From the NCBI GenBank assembly GCA_021816665.1, contig JAKAXI010000004.1, forward strand, positions 1 through 17,690: a stretch of DNA of 17,690 nucleotides, given 5' to 3'. Under the pieces are notes generated by a model. It worked only from the letters and a program-made list of their open reading frames with translations, was not told the origin of the DNA and ran no database searches. Origin of the DNA: Bacillota bacterium (GTDB taxonomy: Bacteria; Bacillota; Bacilli; Alicyclobacillales; Alicyclobacillaceae). The translations under genes were made by a program, and so were the position numbers. Of this stretch, positions 1 to 7,578 are shown in pieces; the first letter of the stretch is position 1; every line of letters starts with the position of its first letter.

Positions 1-1
1 A

Positions 2-331
2 GGAATTCTGTTGTTTGGAATGAGTCACACTCTCCCCTTGTGGATCGCCTCGGCGGCAGTCATGGGTCTTGGCATGGCATTACTCTATCCGAACTTGAAC
101 GCTGCCGTTGCAGACATCGCTCCACCGCAGGCGCGTGGTGGTGTGCTCGGGGTCTATCGCTTATGGCGAGATGGCGGATACGCGTTAGGTGGCCTTTTGC
201 TGGGCGTATCCATTCACTCCATCGGCATGCTGAATAGTCTCTACTTGATTGGGATTGTCGCCCTCATCTCCATGACAGTTTTACTGTTTCGTATGAAGGA
301 GACCCACCCTCAGCGTGCACACCAGGCGTGA
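2..331 (+). CDS. MFS transporter, C-terminal fragment (5' end outside window)
   Basis: The frame is open from the left edge to TGA at 329-331, so only the last ~109 residues of the gene are present. The visible part is strongly hydrophobic, with about three membrane segments. It contains the stretch YPNLNAAVADIAPP followed by RGGVLGVYRLWRDGGYALGG. A small, Gly-rich helix after an acidic or Pro-rich loop is typical of the second half of major facilitator superfamily drug or sugar exporters. The protein ends in a short charged cytoplasmic tail (RMKETHPQRAHQA). The TTG at position 11 should not be taken as a start, because the frame continues upstream of it. The substrate cannot be named from this fragment. 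About 177 bases without a gene separate it from uppP, and no clear terminator follows it. Confidence 0.8.
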   Translation, partial: GILLFGMSHTLPLWIASAAVMGLGMALLYPNLNAAVADIAPPQARGGVLGVYRLWRDGGYALGGLLLGVSIHSIGMLNSLYLIGIVALISMTVLLFRMKETHPQRAHQA

Positions 332-445
332 TGTAGAGCTGAGCTCCTTTCCCGGTTTCAAGTAATGGAATGACTTTGCTGGTCTGTGAAGTTTGGGTCA
401 ATCTTCTCTAAATATCATGTAAACGGGGTGGACTAGGCGAAACTG

Positions 446-463
446 ACAGCACTCATATGCTGT
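446..463. promoter_or_regulatory. Short dyad upstream of uppP
   Basis: Arms ACAGCA (446-451) and TGCTGT (458-463) flank a 6-base centre. The dyad lies 45 bases before the uppP start and has no T-run, so it is not an intrinsic terminator. It could be an operator or a leader hairpin. I found no convincing -35/-10 pair in the 332-508 gap. Confidence 0.3.
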
Positions 464-508
464 TATCTGTAGTAGGATGAGAGGTAAGAACGCAATTTTG
501 AAGAAGGG

Positions 509-1366
509 ATGTTGTACATACCGATGCATTGGTCGCAAATTATCATTACTGCTCTGGTCCAGGGGATCACGGAGTTGTTCCCAGTGAGCAGTGTAGGACA
601 TGCTGTGATTCTTCCGTACCTGTTGAACTGGACAAACATCCTCAGCTCGAAGCAGTTTCTGCCGTTTGTTGTCATGCTGCACTTGGGGACGGCGTTGGCA
701 CTGTTCATCTACTTCATCCGAGACTGGATTGAATTGATCGGGTCCTTATTTCAGTCGTCTCGCTCTTCACGCGTTCGCGCACAGAAGCGCACGTTTCTTC
801 TGATTGTTGTCGCAACGATTCCGGCTGCCGTAATCGGCAAGTTGTTCGAACACAAGTTTCGGGCGTTGTTCCCGTCAGCACTTTCGGCAGGTATTTTTCT
901 CGCAATCAATGGTTTGGTGCTTCTCCTCGCAGACCGCTGGAGCCGCAACGCGGGAAACCGTGAAATTCGACAGATGACCTATCTACAGAGTTTCCTTGTC
1001 GGCTGTGCGCAGGTGCTCGCCTTAATTCCTGGCTTCTCGAGGTCCGGTGTCACCATGACTGCCGGCATGGGTCTTGGTTTCTCGTATGAAGAGTCTGCTC
1101 GGTTCAGCTTCCTGTTGGCCACGCCCATCATCGCAGGCGCAGGCGTCCTCGAAGTGCCAAAGATGTTAAAGGCGCACGCACCGCACATGCTGAGCGCAGG
1201 GCTTGTCGGCGGACTGCTTGCAGGCATTGTGGCATTTCTCAGCACCGCGTTTTTGATGCGCTACTTCCGCACACATGAAGTGCGGGCGTTTCGCCCGTTT
1301 GCGGCGTATTCTATCGTGGTCGGTGTCATCGTCGCAGGTCTCGCCGCAGCTCACATCCACTTTTAA
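509..1366 (+). CDS. uppP: Undecaprenyl-diphosphatase UppP/BacA
   Basis: This integral membrane phosphatase converts undecaprenyl diphosphate to undecaprenyl phosphate, recycling the lipid carrier for peptidoglycan and other wall polymers; its overexpression gives bacitracin resistance in the family. The 285-aa length fits BacA/UppP (about 265-285 aa). The N-terminal catalytic motif QGITELFPVSSVGH (residues 18-31) carries the (E/Q)xxxE pair as Q18 and E22. The second signature, PGFSRSGVT, lies near residue 175, with Phe in place of the more usual Thr or Ser. About eight hydrophobic segments are visible. The start is uncertain: ATG 509 directly abuts the purine-rich AAGAAGGG (501-508), so TTG 512 or ATG 524 is also possible. 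The gene is monocistronic and ends at a strong hairpin shared with the convergent anti-sigma gene. In Bacillus, bacA belongs to ECF sigma regulons, so its place next to an ECF locus is suggestive, but I see no ECF promoter here. Confidence 0.95.
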   Translation: MLYIPMHWSQIIITALVQGITELFPVSSVGHAVILPYLLNWTNILSSKQFLPFVVMLHLGTALALFIYFIRDWIELIGSLFQSSRSSRVRAQKRTFLLIVVATIPAAVIGKLFEHKFRALFPSALSAGIFLAINGLVLLLADRWSRNAGNREIRQMTYLQSFLVGCAQVLALIPGFSRSGVTMTAGMGLGFSYEESARFSFLLATPIIAGAGVLEVPKMLKAHAPHMLSAGLVGGLLAGIVAFLSTAFLMRYFRTHEVRAFRPFAAYSIVVGVIVAGLAAAHIHF

Positions 1367-1386
1367 GCACGTCGCAGCTATCACAC

Positions 1387-1424
1387 AAACACCCCCGAGC
1401 CCAATCAGGGTTTGGGGGTGTTTT
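1387..1424. terminator. Bidirectional intrinsic terminator between uppP and the anti-sigma gene
   Basis: A continuous 16-bp stem with two G-T wobbles pairs 1387-1402 with 1408-1423 around the 5-base loop AATCA. Its core is CACCCCC against GGGGGTG. TTTT follows on the plus strand (1421-1424), and A-rich sequence before the stem gives a T-rich tail on the minus strand. It sits between convergent genes and can serve both. Confidence 0.85.
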
Positions 1425-1448
1425 GTGCAAGTGCGAACCTCATCTAGG

Positions 1449-1835
1449 TCAACGCCAGGACGGGCGGTGCCAGCGCAGACAAATCGCAGCGACGAGCAGG
1501 CCGAGAGCCGCCCACAGCGCTGCCATCGCCAAAGGGCTAATCCCAGCGAGAATTCGGTCGACTGCAAAGAATGAACGGACTGCTGTGGCGTAAAGAGAGA
1601 CAGCGGCGTGCAGGCCGGCGGGGGAGCCCAGGCTGGCCCAAACCAATAAACAAGCCGTCACGACGAGGCCGCCTGCTGTTCCGAGGCCGACGACTGTCAG
1701 AGACCATGAGCCGCGCGTAGTTGCACGGTTTTCCTGTGTCCGCGCAATCTCAAGCAACCGCTCCTTTAACTCTGGCGGAGGCGTGGGGTGTGGCGCGCTT
1801 CGCGTTAACTGTTCAACGATGAAGTCGTTTTTCAC
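1449..1835 (-). CDS. Putative anti-sigma factor, two-TM membrane protein
   Basis: Its role is inferred from position: it is the second gene of the ECF sigma operon and overlaps the sigma gene by 23 bases, the usual arrangement for a cognate anti-sigma factor. The 128-aa product has a hydrophilic N-terminal region (residues 1-40, with a Pro-rich stretch and a helix around PELKERLLEIARTQ). Two membrane segments follow at about 45-69 and 98-120, then a short basic tail. The N-terminal helix would be the sigma-binding part. The zinc anti-sigma signature HxxxCxxC is absent, so this is not a canonical ZAS protein. Translation starts at GTG (1833-1835), with a strong AGGAGG site five to six bases upstream inside the end of the sigma gene. 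It may be distantly related to small anti-sigma proteins of Bacillus ECF systems, but no family is recognised with certainty. Confidence 0.72.
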   Translation of the reverse strand: MKNDFIVEQLTRSAPHPTPPPELKERLLEIARTQENRATTRGSWSLTVVGLGTAGGLVVTACLLVWASLGSPAGLHAAVSLYATAVRSFFAVDRILAGISPLAMAALWAALGLLVAAICLRWHRPSWR

Positions 1836-2346
1836 AATCTGCCTCCTTTTGCCAGCGCTTTTTCAACCGCTCGCGTCCTCGGTGCAGGTAGTTGCGGACC
1901 TGGAACAGCGTGGCGTCCATGACCGTTGCCACTTCGTGGTACGACAATTCTTCGCCGTAGAACAAGCTGATTGCCACGCGCTCTTTGTCCGGCAGTTCCC
2001 GCACCCAGTCCCAGATACGGGACTGTTCCCAGCGCAAAATCGCCTCATCCTCAGTGTTCCCCGGGTCAACCCAGGTCTCCATGTCGACCACGTCGTGTGA
2101 GCGCCAGCGCCACTGTGCTTGGCGCCGGGATTGCAAAAATGCTCGTGTTGCGATCGTTAACAGCCAGGTCCGCACGGAGGAGTCCCCGCGAAACTGCTCA
2201 AAGTGGCGGAACGCGCTCGTAAAAGTCTCTTGTGTCAGGTCTGCCGCGTCATGCGGATTTCCTGCGTAGCGAAGACACCAGCGATAAACATCCTCGTAGT
2301 AGTCCTCTACCCACTGTTGGTACAGCGATTGCGGTTCCTTGTTCAT
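1813..2346 (-). CDS. ECF-subfamily RNA polymerase sigma factor
   Basis: The 177-aa protein has the two-domain layout of group 4 (ECF) sigma factors. Region 2 spans about residues 14-80, with the core motif DLTQETFTSAFRHFEQFRGD and the following SSVRTWLLTIATRAFLQSRR. A short linker leads to region 4 (about 112-163), which contains LPDKERVAISLFYGEELSYHEVA-type helix-turn-helix residues and the RNYLHRGRERLKKRW recognition helix and tail. The start is ATG 2344-2346, supported by GGAGGG seven bases upstream. The frame stays open upstream to 2709, but that extension has no ribosome binding site and does not match the family. The gene overlaps the putative anti-sigma gene and is divergent from the DUF4097-like gene. 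A sigma-A-like promoter lies just upstream. The stimulus is unknown; the neighbours point to the cell envelope. Confidence 0.93.
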   Translation of the reverse strand: MNKEPQSLYQQWVEDYYEDVYRWCLRYAGNPHDAADLTQETFTSAFRHFEQFRGDSSVRTWLLTIATRAFLQSRRQAQWRWRSHDVVDMETWVDPGNTEDEAILRWEQSRIWDWVRELPDKERVAISLFYGEELSYHEVATVMDATLFQVRNYLHRGRERLKKRWQKEADCEKRLHR

Positions 2347-2377
2347 CGAGGAACCCTCCGTTTGTGTCATTATCTGC

Positions 2378-2406
2378 ATTATGCGCTTACGTGCTCTGAC
2401 CGACAA
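2378..2406 (-). promoter_or_regulatory. Probable sigma-A promoter of the ECF sigma operon
   Basis: Read on the minus strand, TTGTCG (complement of 2401-2406) and CATAAT (complement of 2378-2383) are separated by 17 bases. They match the -35 and -10 consensus at 4/6 and 5/6 positions. The -10 box lies about 30 bases before the sigma start codon. Confidence 0.55.
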
Positions 2407-2488
2407 GGTCTTTAGACTGATGTGAAACAAAACTTGAGTTCGGGGCCTCTCATAGAGGAAAGAGCTCGCATGGGGGTGAGTGACTGTG

Positions 2489-3328
2489 ATGTTGAAGAAG
2501 AGGACGAAGGTGGTCTCAGTTACCGTTCTGTCCTTGGCGTTTGTAGTCGTACTGGCCGGGATGGTCGCTGTCCTGTCACGGACGGTGAGTGGCGGACTGG
2601 CCAGCTTTCGGTTTAACGGGGTTTCGACCCCGGTCGCTGGCGGATATCTTGACAGACAACTCCAGCAGTCCTTTACCGTGCCATCCACGAAGACCTTTGG
2701 CTTTTCCACGCCGCTTGGCGAGTTGACTGTACTTCCAACTTCCGGTCGACAAATTCAGGTGGACGCTTCTGTTCAGGTTTCAGGTGCCTTCGGAGTTCCT
2801 CCGTCGCAGGCGCAAAAACAGATTCAGTTCACATCAACCAACAACCAAAACGGTAGGAACGTAACCCTGACTTACCCGCATGGTACACTCCACAGCGCCA
2901 CGATCACGATTTACGTCCCACAGGGAGCACGTTTGCAGGTAGAGAACTCTCTTGGGAAGATTCGCGTACAGGGCGGTTCCTACCAAGACCTGAGTTTACA
3001 CGCGAACATGGGAGCTGTGGACGTGTCTGCGGCTGTCACCGACGCTTTGTCTATTCAGGCGAACATGGGTGAAATCTCGTACACTGGTCCCCTCGCGAAG
3101 CAAAATAACTTTGTCAATAACATGGGCGGCATCACAGTCCATGACACAAAGGTGCAGAAGGTACAGTACAACTTGTCGACAAGCTTGGGGCAATCAACCG
3201 TCAATGTACCGAGCGCAAACCTGGCGGCATCCGGTAATCAGCTATCGGATACAGTACCAGGATTGGGCCCACTTGCAGTCCTGACTTGCACCAATAACAT
3301 GGGCTCGATTCATTTCCAGGGAGTGTGA
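2489..3328 (+). CDS. Membrane-anchored DUF4097-like putative adhesin / beta-helix protein
   Basis: A short basic N-terminus (LKKRTK) is followed by one membrane segment at about residues 8-30 and then a long extracellular domain, so the protein should be anchored with its bulk outside. The C-terminal half repeats a beta-strand motif built on NMG: ANMGAVDV, ANMGEISY, NNMGGITV and NNMGSIHF, with the related NSLGKIRV and TSLGQSTV. This pattern is typical of the DUF4097/LiaG-like proteins that accompany envelope-stress systems in Bacillales. ATG 2489 is chosen because GGGGGTGA (2472-2479) stands nine bases before it. GTG 2480 and GTG 2486 are also in frame, but 2480 would overlap the ribosome binding site. 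The gene is divergent from the ECF sigma operon and eight bases before a small membrane-protein gene. It is probably an effector or target of the sigma factor; this is inference. Confidence 0.78.
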   Translation: MLKKRTKVVSVTVLSLAFVVVLAGMVAVLSRTVSGGLASFRFNGVSTPVAGGYLDRQLQQSFTVPSTKTFGFSTPLGELTVLPTSGRQIQVDASVQVSGAFGVPPSQAQKQIQFTSTNNQNGRNVTLTYPHGTLHSATITIYVPQGARLQVENSLGKIRVQGGSYQDLSLHANMGAVDVSAAVTDALSIQANMGEISYTGPLAKQNNFVNNMGGITVHDTKVQKVQYNLSTSLGQSTVNVPSANLAASGNQLSDTVPGLGPLAVLTCTNNMGSIHFQGV

Positions 3329-3335
3329 CTGCACA

Positions 3336-3767
3336 ATGAGCGTGATACCGTTCGGGTCATTTGCGTGGATCCCGGTGCTCGGCATTCTCTTTCCCGTCTT
3401 CGTGATCGCTGTGATTTTCGGTTTCATCGTGTTGATGCGTTACTTGAAGTACCGCGAACGCATGTTGCTTGCGCAACGGGGGTTTGACCCGGCAGACCTT
3501 CAGCCGTGGTCTCGCCTCGACCGAAACGGTTCCCCGGAGCGCCAGTTACGCAGTGGCATCATCACCTCTTTGGTCGGAGTGGCGTTGCTCGTCGGTTTGT
3601 GGACACTAGGAACAGGTCCGTGGCTGCTCGGTGGCCTGATCCCACTCGCAGTTGGTATCGGAGAGTTGCTCACATTTGTCTTGACGGCACCGACGAGACC
3701 TGAACAGGGTAACCATGACAACCAAGATCAGAAACCCCGTGACCAAGGTGACGACAAGCGCTTCTAA
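3336..3767 (+). CDS. Small membrane protein (DUF6249-like), partner of the DUF4097-like gene
   Basis: The 143-aa protein has one membrane segment at about residues 9-34, then a cytoplasmic segment of about 40 residues (RYLKYRERMLLAQRGFDPADLQPW). Two further hydrophobic segments lie at about 74-113, followed by a very hydrophilic tail rich in N, Q, D and K. The YxxRERMALxERG-like part after the first helix resembles small Firmicute and Bacteroidetes membrane proteins often found in ECF sigma/anti-sigma clusters. I base that on the pattern only. The ATG at 3336 follows the previous stop by seven bases, and AGGGAG at 3318-3323 gives a somewhat distant ribosome binding site. It is almost certainly cotranscribed with the upstream DUF4097-like gene. 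Function unknown. Confidence 0.7.
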   Translation: MSVIPFGSFAWIPVLGILFPVFVIAVIFGFIVLMRYLKYRERMLLAQRGFDPADLQPWSRLDRNGSPERQLRSGIITSLVGVALLVGLWTLGTGPWLLGGLIPLAVGIGELLTFVLTAPTRPEQGNHDNQDQKPRDQGDDKRF

Positions 3768-3774
3768 CCCCACC

Positions 3775-3803
3775 GAATACTCCGTCCCGCCCGCGGAAGA
3801 CTA
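3775..3803 (+). promoter_or_regulatory. Candidate sigma-G-type promoter of the germination operon
   Basis: GAATA (3775-3779) fits the forespore sigma-G -35 pattern GHATR. AAGACTA (3797-3803) matches the -10 pattern CATACTA at five of seven positions, with a 17-base spacer. It lies 32 bases before the first ger start codon. Germinant receptor operons are known to be sigma-G dependent, which supports the call, but the -10 box is imperfect. Confidence 0.45.
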
Positions 3804-3829
3804 GAAGAAACTGCGGCAAGGGACGGGGT
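3779..3829 (+). promoter_or_regulatory. Leader hairpin overlapping the gerAB ribosome binding region
   Basis: ACTCCGTCCC (3779-3788) pairs with GGGACGGGGT (3820-3829) in a 10-bp stem with one G-T wobble. A nested stem CCGC/GCGG (3791-3794 with 3813-3816) lies inside. The 3' arm contains the only plausible ribosome binding purines (AAGGGACGGGG) for ATG 3835. It may act as a weak terminator for the upstream operon (only TTT follows) or hide the ribosome binding site in read-through transcripts. Confidence 0.5.
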
Positions 3830-3834
3830 TTCCC

Positions 3835-4926
3835 ATGAGTACTTCACAATCACATAAGTCACTGACCCGATTGCAATTGGTGATGTTGGTTCTCACAACT
3901 GCAGGGGTTCTCGACCACGTCATTATCTTGCCGCTTTTGCTTCGCAACGCCCAGCGCGATGCGTGGGTTGCAGTCCTGATTGGGGGAGCGATTCTGGTTG
4001 GCAGCGTCCCGGCATTGACGTGGGTCTCTCACAGGGCTGGGCAGATGCACGTGACGACTTGGCTGCGCAATCATTACCCCGCACCGATTGTTTATCTGGT
4101 GCTTGGAATCCTCGCGCTGCAATTATTTCTCATCGGTTCTGTGGCGCTTCGTGAGACCTGTACATGGGCAAAAGTTACGTACTTGCCAGAAACTCCGCTG
4201 ACAGGGATTGTCCTTCTGTTAGCGACGGGCTGCTATTTTGCGGCAAAGAGTGGACTTGAGACAATCGCCATAGCAAACGGAATTCTCTTTCCTATAATTA
4301 TTGCGCTTGGCGTGTTTGTCGCTGTCGGCAACATCCAGAGCAAGGATTACACCTACATTCGACCGATACTGGCACACGGTCTGAATGGCGTGTGGCCAGC
4401 TGTCTGGGTTGCGGTTGCAGCGTTCTCGGAAATCGTACTGGTATTGTTTTTAACACCGCACGTGGATGGGCAGGTTCCATGGTATGTTTTGATGATCATT
4501 GCGATTGGCTTAATCGGCCTGACTCTTGGGCCGTTACTCGGTGCCATTGCCGAGTTTGGACCTTGGGAGGCCGCTCGCCTGCGCTACCCTGCTTACGAAG
4601 AGTGGCGACTACTCACATTTAAACACTTTTTCGAGCATGTCGACTTCTTCTCTATATACCAGTGGCTCGGCGGTGCGTTTATCCGCATCGCGCTCTCTCT
4701 GTACCTGATTGTTGACTTGCTTCAACCTTCGACGGTTCGTGCGAGATTTTGGACTCTGACTGGGTGTGCGTTGGCGTTCTGTATGTTTGCACTCGTGCCG
4801 GTGTCAGATGAGGTGTTTCTCCAATTTATTGAGCAGTTGTACATGCCCGTCACATTGTACGTAATGGCTGGTGTGTTTGGGATGATGCTGATGTTTTCTA
4901 CACGAAAGGCGGGGCGTTCACGATGA
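3835..4926 (+). CDS. gerAB: Spore germination permease, GerAB/GerKB family
   Basis: This is the B subunit of a Ger-type nutrient germinant receptor in the spore inner membrane. The family belongs to the amino acid/polyamine/organocation transporters and binds the germinant. The 363-aa length is standard. About ten membrane segments are visible, beginning at residues 13-36 (LQLVMLVLTTAGVLDHVIIL). The late family motif around residues 268-286 (HVDFFSIYQWLGGAFIRI) corresponds to the usual E-R-[ILV]-D...W...AFIKI signature. The first helix lacks the common GxGxLxLP sequence and reads AGVLDHVIILPLLL, which may bear on ligand choice. It is the first gene of a B-A-C operon, and its stop overlaps the next start as ATGA (4923-4926). 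The ribosome binding region lies in a predicted hairpin, and a sigma-G-like promoter precedes it. Confidence 0.9.
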   Translation: MSTSQSHKSLTRLQLVMLVLTTAGVLDHVIILPLLLRNAQRDAWVAVLIGGAILVGSVPALTWVSHRAGQMHVTTWLRNHYPAPIVYLVLGILALQLFLIGSVALRETCTWAKVTYLPETPLTGIVLLLATGCYFAAKSGLETIAIANGILFPIIIALGVFVAVGNIQSKDYTYIRPILAHGLNGVWPAVWVAVAAFSEIVLVLFLTPHVDGQVPWYVLMIIAIGLIGLTLGPLLGAIAEFGPWEAARLRYPAYEEWRLLTFKHFFEHVDFFSIYQWLGGAFIRIALSLYLIVDLLQPSTVRARFWTLTGCALAFCMFALVPVSDEVFLQFIEQLYMPVTLYVMAGVFGMMLMFSTRKAGRSR

Positions 4927-6392
4927 GACGGAGGGGTCAATTAGGGAATGGAGTTGACGTCCTTTTGCAGCGGTCGGTGGATGAGCGATTCTCCGACTGT
5001 GCGGCAGCTGTACAAGTGCTGTTTGCCACGGCAGCTGACGTGCAGGTCACGCACCTGTTCCCGTCAAAAAAAACCCGAATCGGCTGTGAGTTAATTCTGG
5101 TTCTTTGTCAGGGGCTGTATGATGTCAACCGATTTGAGGACGTCGTTCTGCCCCGTCTTCAACTTGCTGTTTCTGGAGACTTGCTAGCGACCACACCTGA
5201 ACAATTGATCACCGGCTTGAATATGCCCAACGTGCGGCGTATCTCAACATACTCTGAAGCTGCTGGTGCGGTTTTGTCCGGTCAACTCGTTGTCTTTGTC
5301 AGTGGGGGTGCAGTCGCGATTGACATTGCCAAGCACCCGAACCGCAAGCCTGAAGACAGTAATCTGGAGGTCACGCTGTTCGGCGGTCGTGACGGATTTA
5401 TCGAAGACCTGACCACCAACGTTGCGCTGGTTCGCAAACGAGTCAACACACTGGCTCTGTGTGTGGAGGAGTACCAAATCGGTCGGTTGAGTAAGACGAG
5501 AGTAGCTCTCTTGTTTCGCGGCGATGCATCCAATCCGGCATCGGTAGAGGAAGTACGTCGCCATCTCGTCCACAATGACATTGAATCGGTGGAGTCAGGG
5601 ACAGAGTTGGTCGAGTTGCTCAACCCTTCCAAGTACGCCTTTATTCAAAACTACAGGCTCAGCGGTCGTCCGGATTTTGTCGTACGCTGCTTGCGTGAAG
5701 GTCGGTTTGCCCTGTTTATCGATGGGGCGCCTGTCGCGATGCTTGCACCTGTCACGCTTACCTTCCTGTTACGGGCAGCCGATGACATGTACGTTTCTTT
5801 CCCATTCGTGGTCTTTGAACGTATCCTGCGCTATCTGGCGTTCGTCATGGCCCTTTTTTTGCCTGGGTTTTACGTGGCAATCACGGCGATGCATCCCGAC
5901 CAGGTTCCGCTGTCACTGCTCGCTACGCTAGTCAACTCCAGACGTGGCGTCCCGTTCTCCACACCGCTCGAGGCAATTGGGATGTTGATTCTATTTGAAA
6001 TCTTCAAGGAGTCCGGGACGCATTTGCCACAGCCGGCTGGCAATACCTTGTCTGTTGTGGGCGGATTAATCATCGGTGACGCGGCCATTCGTGCCGGCTT
6101 GACGAGCCCGGCACTGGTCGTTGTGATATCGGCGAGTGCCGTGACTCTGTACGCCATCGCCAACCACGCCCTTGCAGGGGCGGTCTCTCTGCTTCGCATC
6201 GGGATTCTGATCATCGCCGCCGCCTTCGGTATGTATGGGTTTATCTTGTCGTGCATTTTTGTCGTCACCTATTTGGCACAGATCCGCTCGTTTGGCACAC
6301 CGTTTTTGTTTCCAGTCTCGCCCTTCCGCGGAGTTGCCTTTCTACGTACCTATTGGTCCAACTGGTCAACGCGGCGGAGACGATCCACATGA
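4923..6392 (+). CDS. gerAA: Spore germination protein, GerA/GerKA family
   Basis: This is the A subunit of the germinant receptor: a soluble N-terminal part followed by a membrane domain, recently shown for the family to form ion channels. The 489-aa length is typical. Family signatures are clear: GGRDGFIEDL (154-163, usually GPxExFxE), RPDFVVRCLREGRFALFIDG (249-268) and FSTPLEAIGMLILFEIFKE (345-363). These are followed by LPQPAGNTLSVVGGLIIGDA and AGLTSPALVVV. Membrane segments occupy about residues 300-455. The very C-terminus is basic (STRRRRST). Start ATG 4923 overlaps the gerAB stop, and its own stop (6390-6392) overlaps the gerC start, indicating translational coupling of all three subunits. 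The GP of the usual GPRE motif is replaced by GGRD, a mild deviation. Confidence 0.94.
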   Translation: MRRRGQLGNGVDVLLQRSVDERFSDCAAAVQVLFATAADVQVTHLFPSKKTRIGCELILVLCQGLYDVNRFEDVVLPRLQLAVSGDLLATTPEQLITGLNMPNVRRISTYSEAAGAVLSGQLVVFVSGGAVAIDIAKHPNRKPEDSNLEVTLFGGRDGFIEDLTTNVALVRKRVNTLALCVEEYQIGRLSKTRVALLFRGDASNPASVEEVRRHLVHNDIESVESGTELVELLNPSKYAFIQNYRLSGRPDFVVRCLREGRFALFIDGAPVAMLAPVTLTFLLRAADDMYVSFPFVVFERILRYLAFVMALFLPGFYVAITAMHPDQVPLSLLATLVNSRRGVPFSTPLEAIGMLILFEIFKESGTHLPQPAGNTLSVVGGLIIGDAAIRAGLTSPALVVVISASAVTLYAIANHALAGAVSLLRIGILIIAAAFGMYGFILSCIFVVTYLAQIRSFGTPFLFPVSPFRGVAFLRTYWSNWSTRRRRST

Positions 6393-7567
6393 GGAAAAAG
6401 ATTCTGGTGGCGTTGCTCTCCGCCTTTGGACTGGTACCTCTGCTTTCGGGCTGCTGGGGGTATAAAGAGTTTGATCACCAACTCTATCCCCATGCCATCG
6501 CCGTCGACTATAAGGATGGAGAGTACACAGCGTACATTCAGGTGCTCGATATGAGTGAGTTGGGCAAAACGGAATCCGGAGGTGGCCAGGCTAGGTCGGG
6601 CACGTGGATTGGTGTTGCTCGTGGCAGGACGTTGGATGAAGCCGCACACAAGCTTTATCTAGTGACGCCGCGCAGCTTGAACTGGGGACACGTCAACGCC
6701 TTCGTGTTCACCACGCATGTCTTGGACGAGCCGGACTGGTTGCGGGTTTTTGGGGTTTTTACACGAATGAACCAGTTTCGCTACACACCGTGGGTGTTTT
6801 TCACCAAGGAAACGCCACAAGACCTTCTCAGCAGTCAACCAATCCTTGAAAAATCCCCAGTCTACTCCGGTCTCGGCGACCCCTGGGAACTGTACAACCA
6901 GAGTTCATTCCTTCGTCCGTTGCGGTTTAACACGCTACTCGCGCAACTGAGAGAACCGACTCGCCCACACCTACTGCTAGAACTGGCAATTGAACGCGGA
7001 CGGTGGTCGCAACCCCAGGACGACCAGTCACACGACACTCTGACAGCTGAGGGCTACGCGCTTTTAGACCGGCACCTCCACTACGCCGGAGACATGAAGC
7101 TCAAAGAAGCCTCTGGGCTTCGCTGGGCAGACCCAAAGATGATGCGAAGCAGTATTAACTTATATCAAAATAAGAAAGTCCTGGGTAGTGCCGTTATGGA
7201 CCACACGTCGTTTAAGGTGAGCGAGGTTCGAACGGCAAGAGGTATCCGGTATCACATCCGAGTGAATGTGAGAGGGGCGGTCATAGAGCGCTACGGCACC
7301 AACACGTTGGCTGAATTGGACAAGTCAGCTGCCGCCGAGATCGGCCGAGAAATTGAGTCCACCTACCTGAAGGGATTAGAGTATCACGTCGACGTATTCG
7401 GTCTTGAAGACCATTTGTACCGTCATCACCCCGATTGGTATGAGAGTCTTGGCCACGGAGACACCACTAGCCTTACCCCAAGTTCAATCGCTTCACTAGA
7501 GGTGAAAGTCAAGTTGACAACAGGGATGAGGACGTTGGAAGGACTGAAGACGGAAGCACAGTCCTGA
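6389..7567 (+). CDS. gerAC: Spore germination lipoprotein, Ger(x)C family
   Basis: This is the C subunit of the germinant receptor, a lipoprotein on the outer face of the spore inner membrane. The signal peptide is short: MRKK, a hydrophobic stretch, then the lipobox LLSGC with Cys22 as the lipidated residue. Residues W23-G24-Y25-K26-E27 match the CW[DGS]xxE start of mature GerC proteins. The rest (392 aa in all) includes the N-terminal domain with LGKTESGGGQARSGTWIGVARGRTLDEA and a C-terminal domain ending EVKVKLTTGMRTL. ATG 6389 is chosen because it places the lipobox correctly and overlaps the gerA stop as ATGA. The frame is open upstream to 6251, inside gerA, but that extension would put 46 residues before the signal peptide. 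It is the last gene of the operon, and no clear terminator follows before the sulfur operon promoter. Confidence 0.92.
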   Translation: MRKKILVALLSAFGLVPLLSGCWGYKEFDHQLYPHAIAVDYKDGEYTAYIQVLDMSELGKTESGGGQARSGTWIGVARGRTLDEAAHKLYLVTPRSLNWGHVNAFVFTTHVLDEPDWLRVFGVFTRMNQFRYTPWVFFTKETPQDLLSSQPILEKSPVYSGLGDPWELYNQSSFLRPLRFNTLLAQLREPTRPHLLLELAIERGRWSQPQDDQSHDTLTAEGYALLDRHLHYAGDMKLKEASGLRWADPKMMRSSINLYQNKKVLGSAVMDHTSFKVSEVRTARGIRYHIRVNVRGAVIERYGTNTLAELDKSAAAEIGREIESTYLKGLEYHVDVFGLEDHLYRHHPDWYESLGHGDTTSLTPSSIASLEVKVKLTTGMRTLEGLKTEAQS

Positions 7568-7578
7568 CCGCCGACAGC

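Noticed and set aside
2347..2709. N-terminal extension of the sigma factor frame (about 120 extra residues)
   Set aside because: It has no ribosome binding site, does not resemble sigma region 2, contains the sigma promoter and overlaps the divergent gene. ATG 2344-2346 has an ideal GGAGGG.
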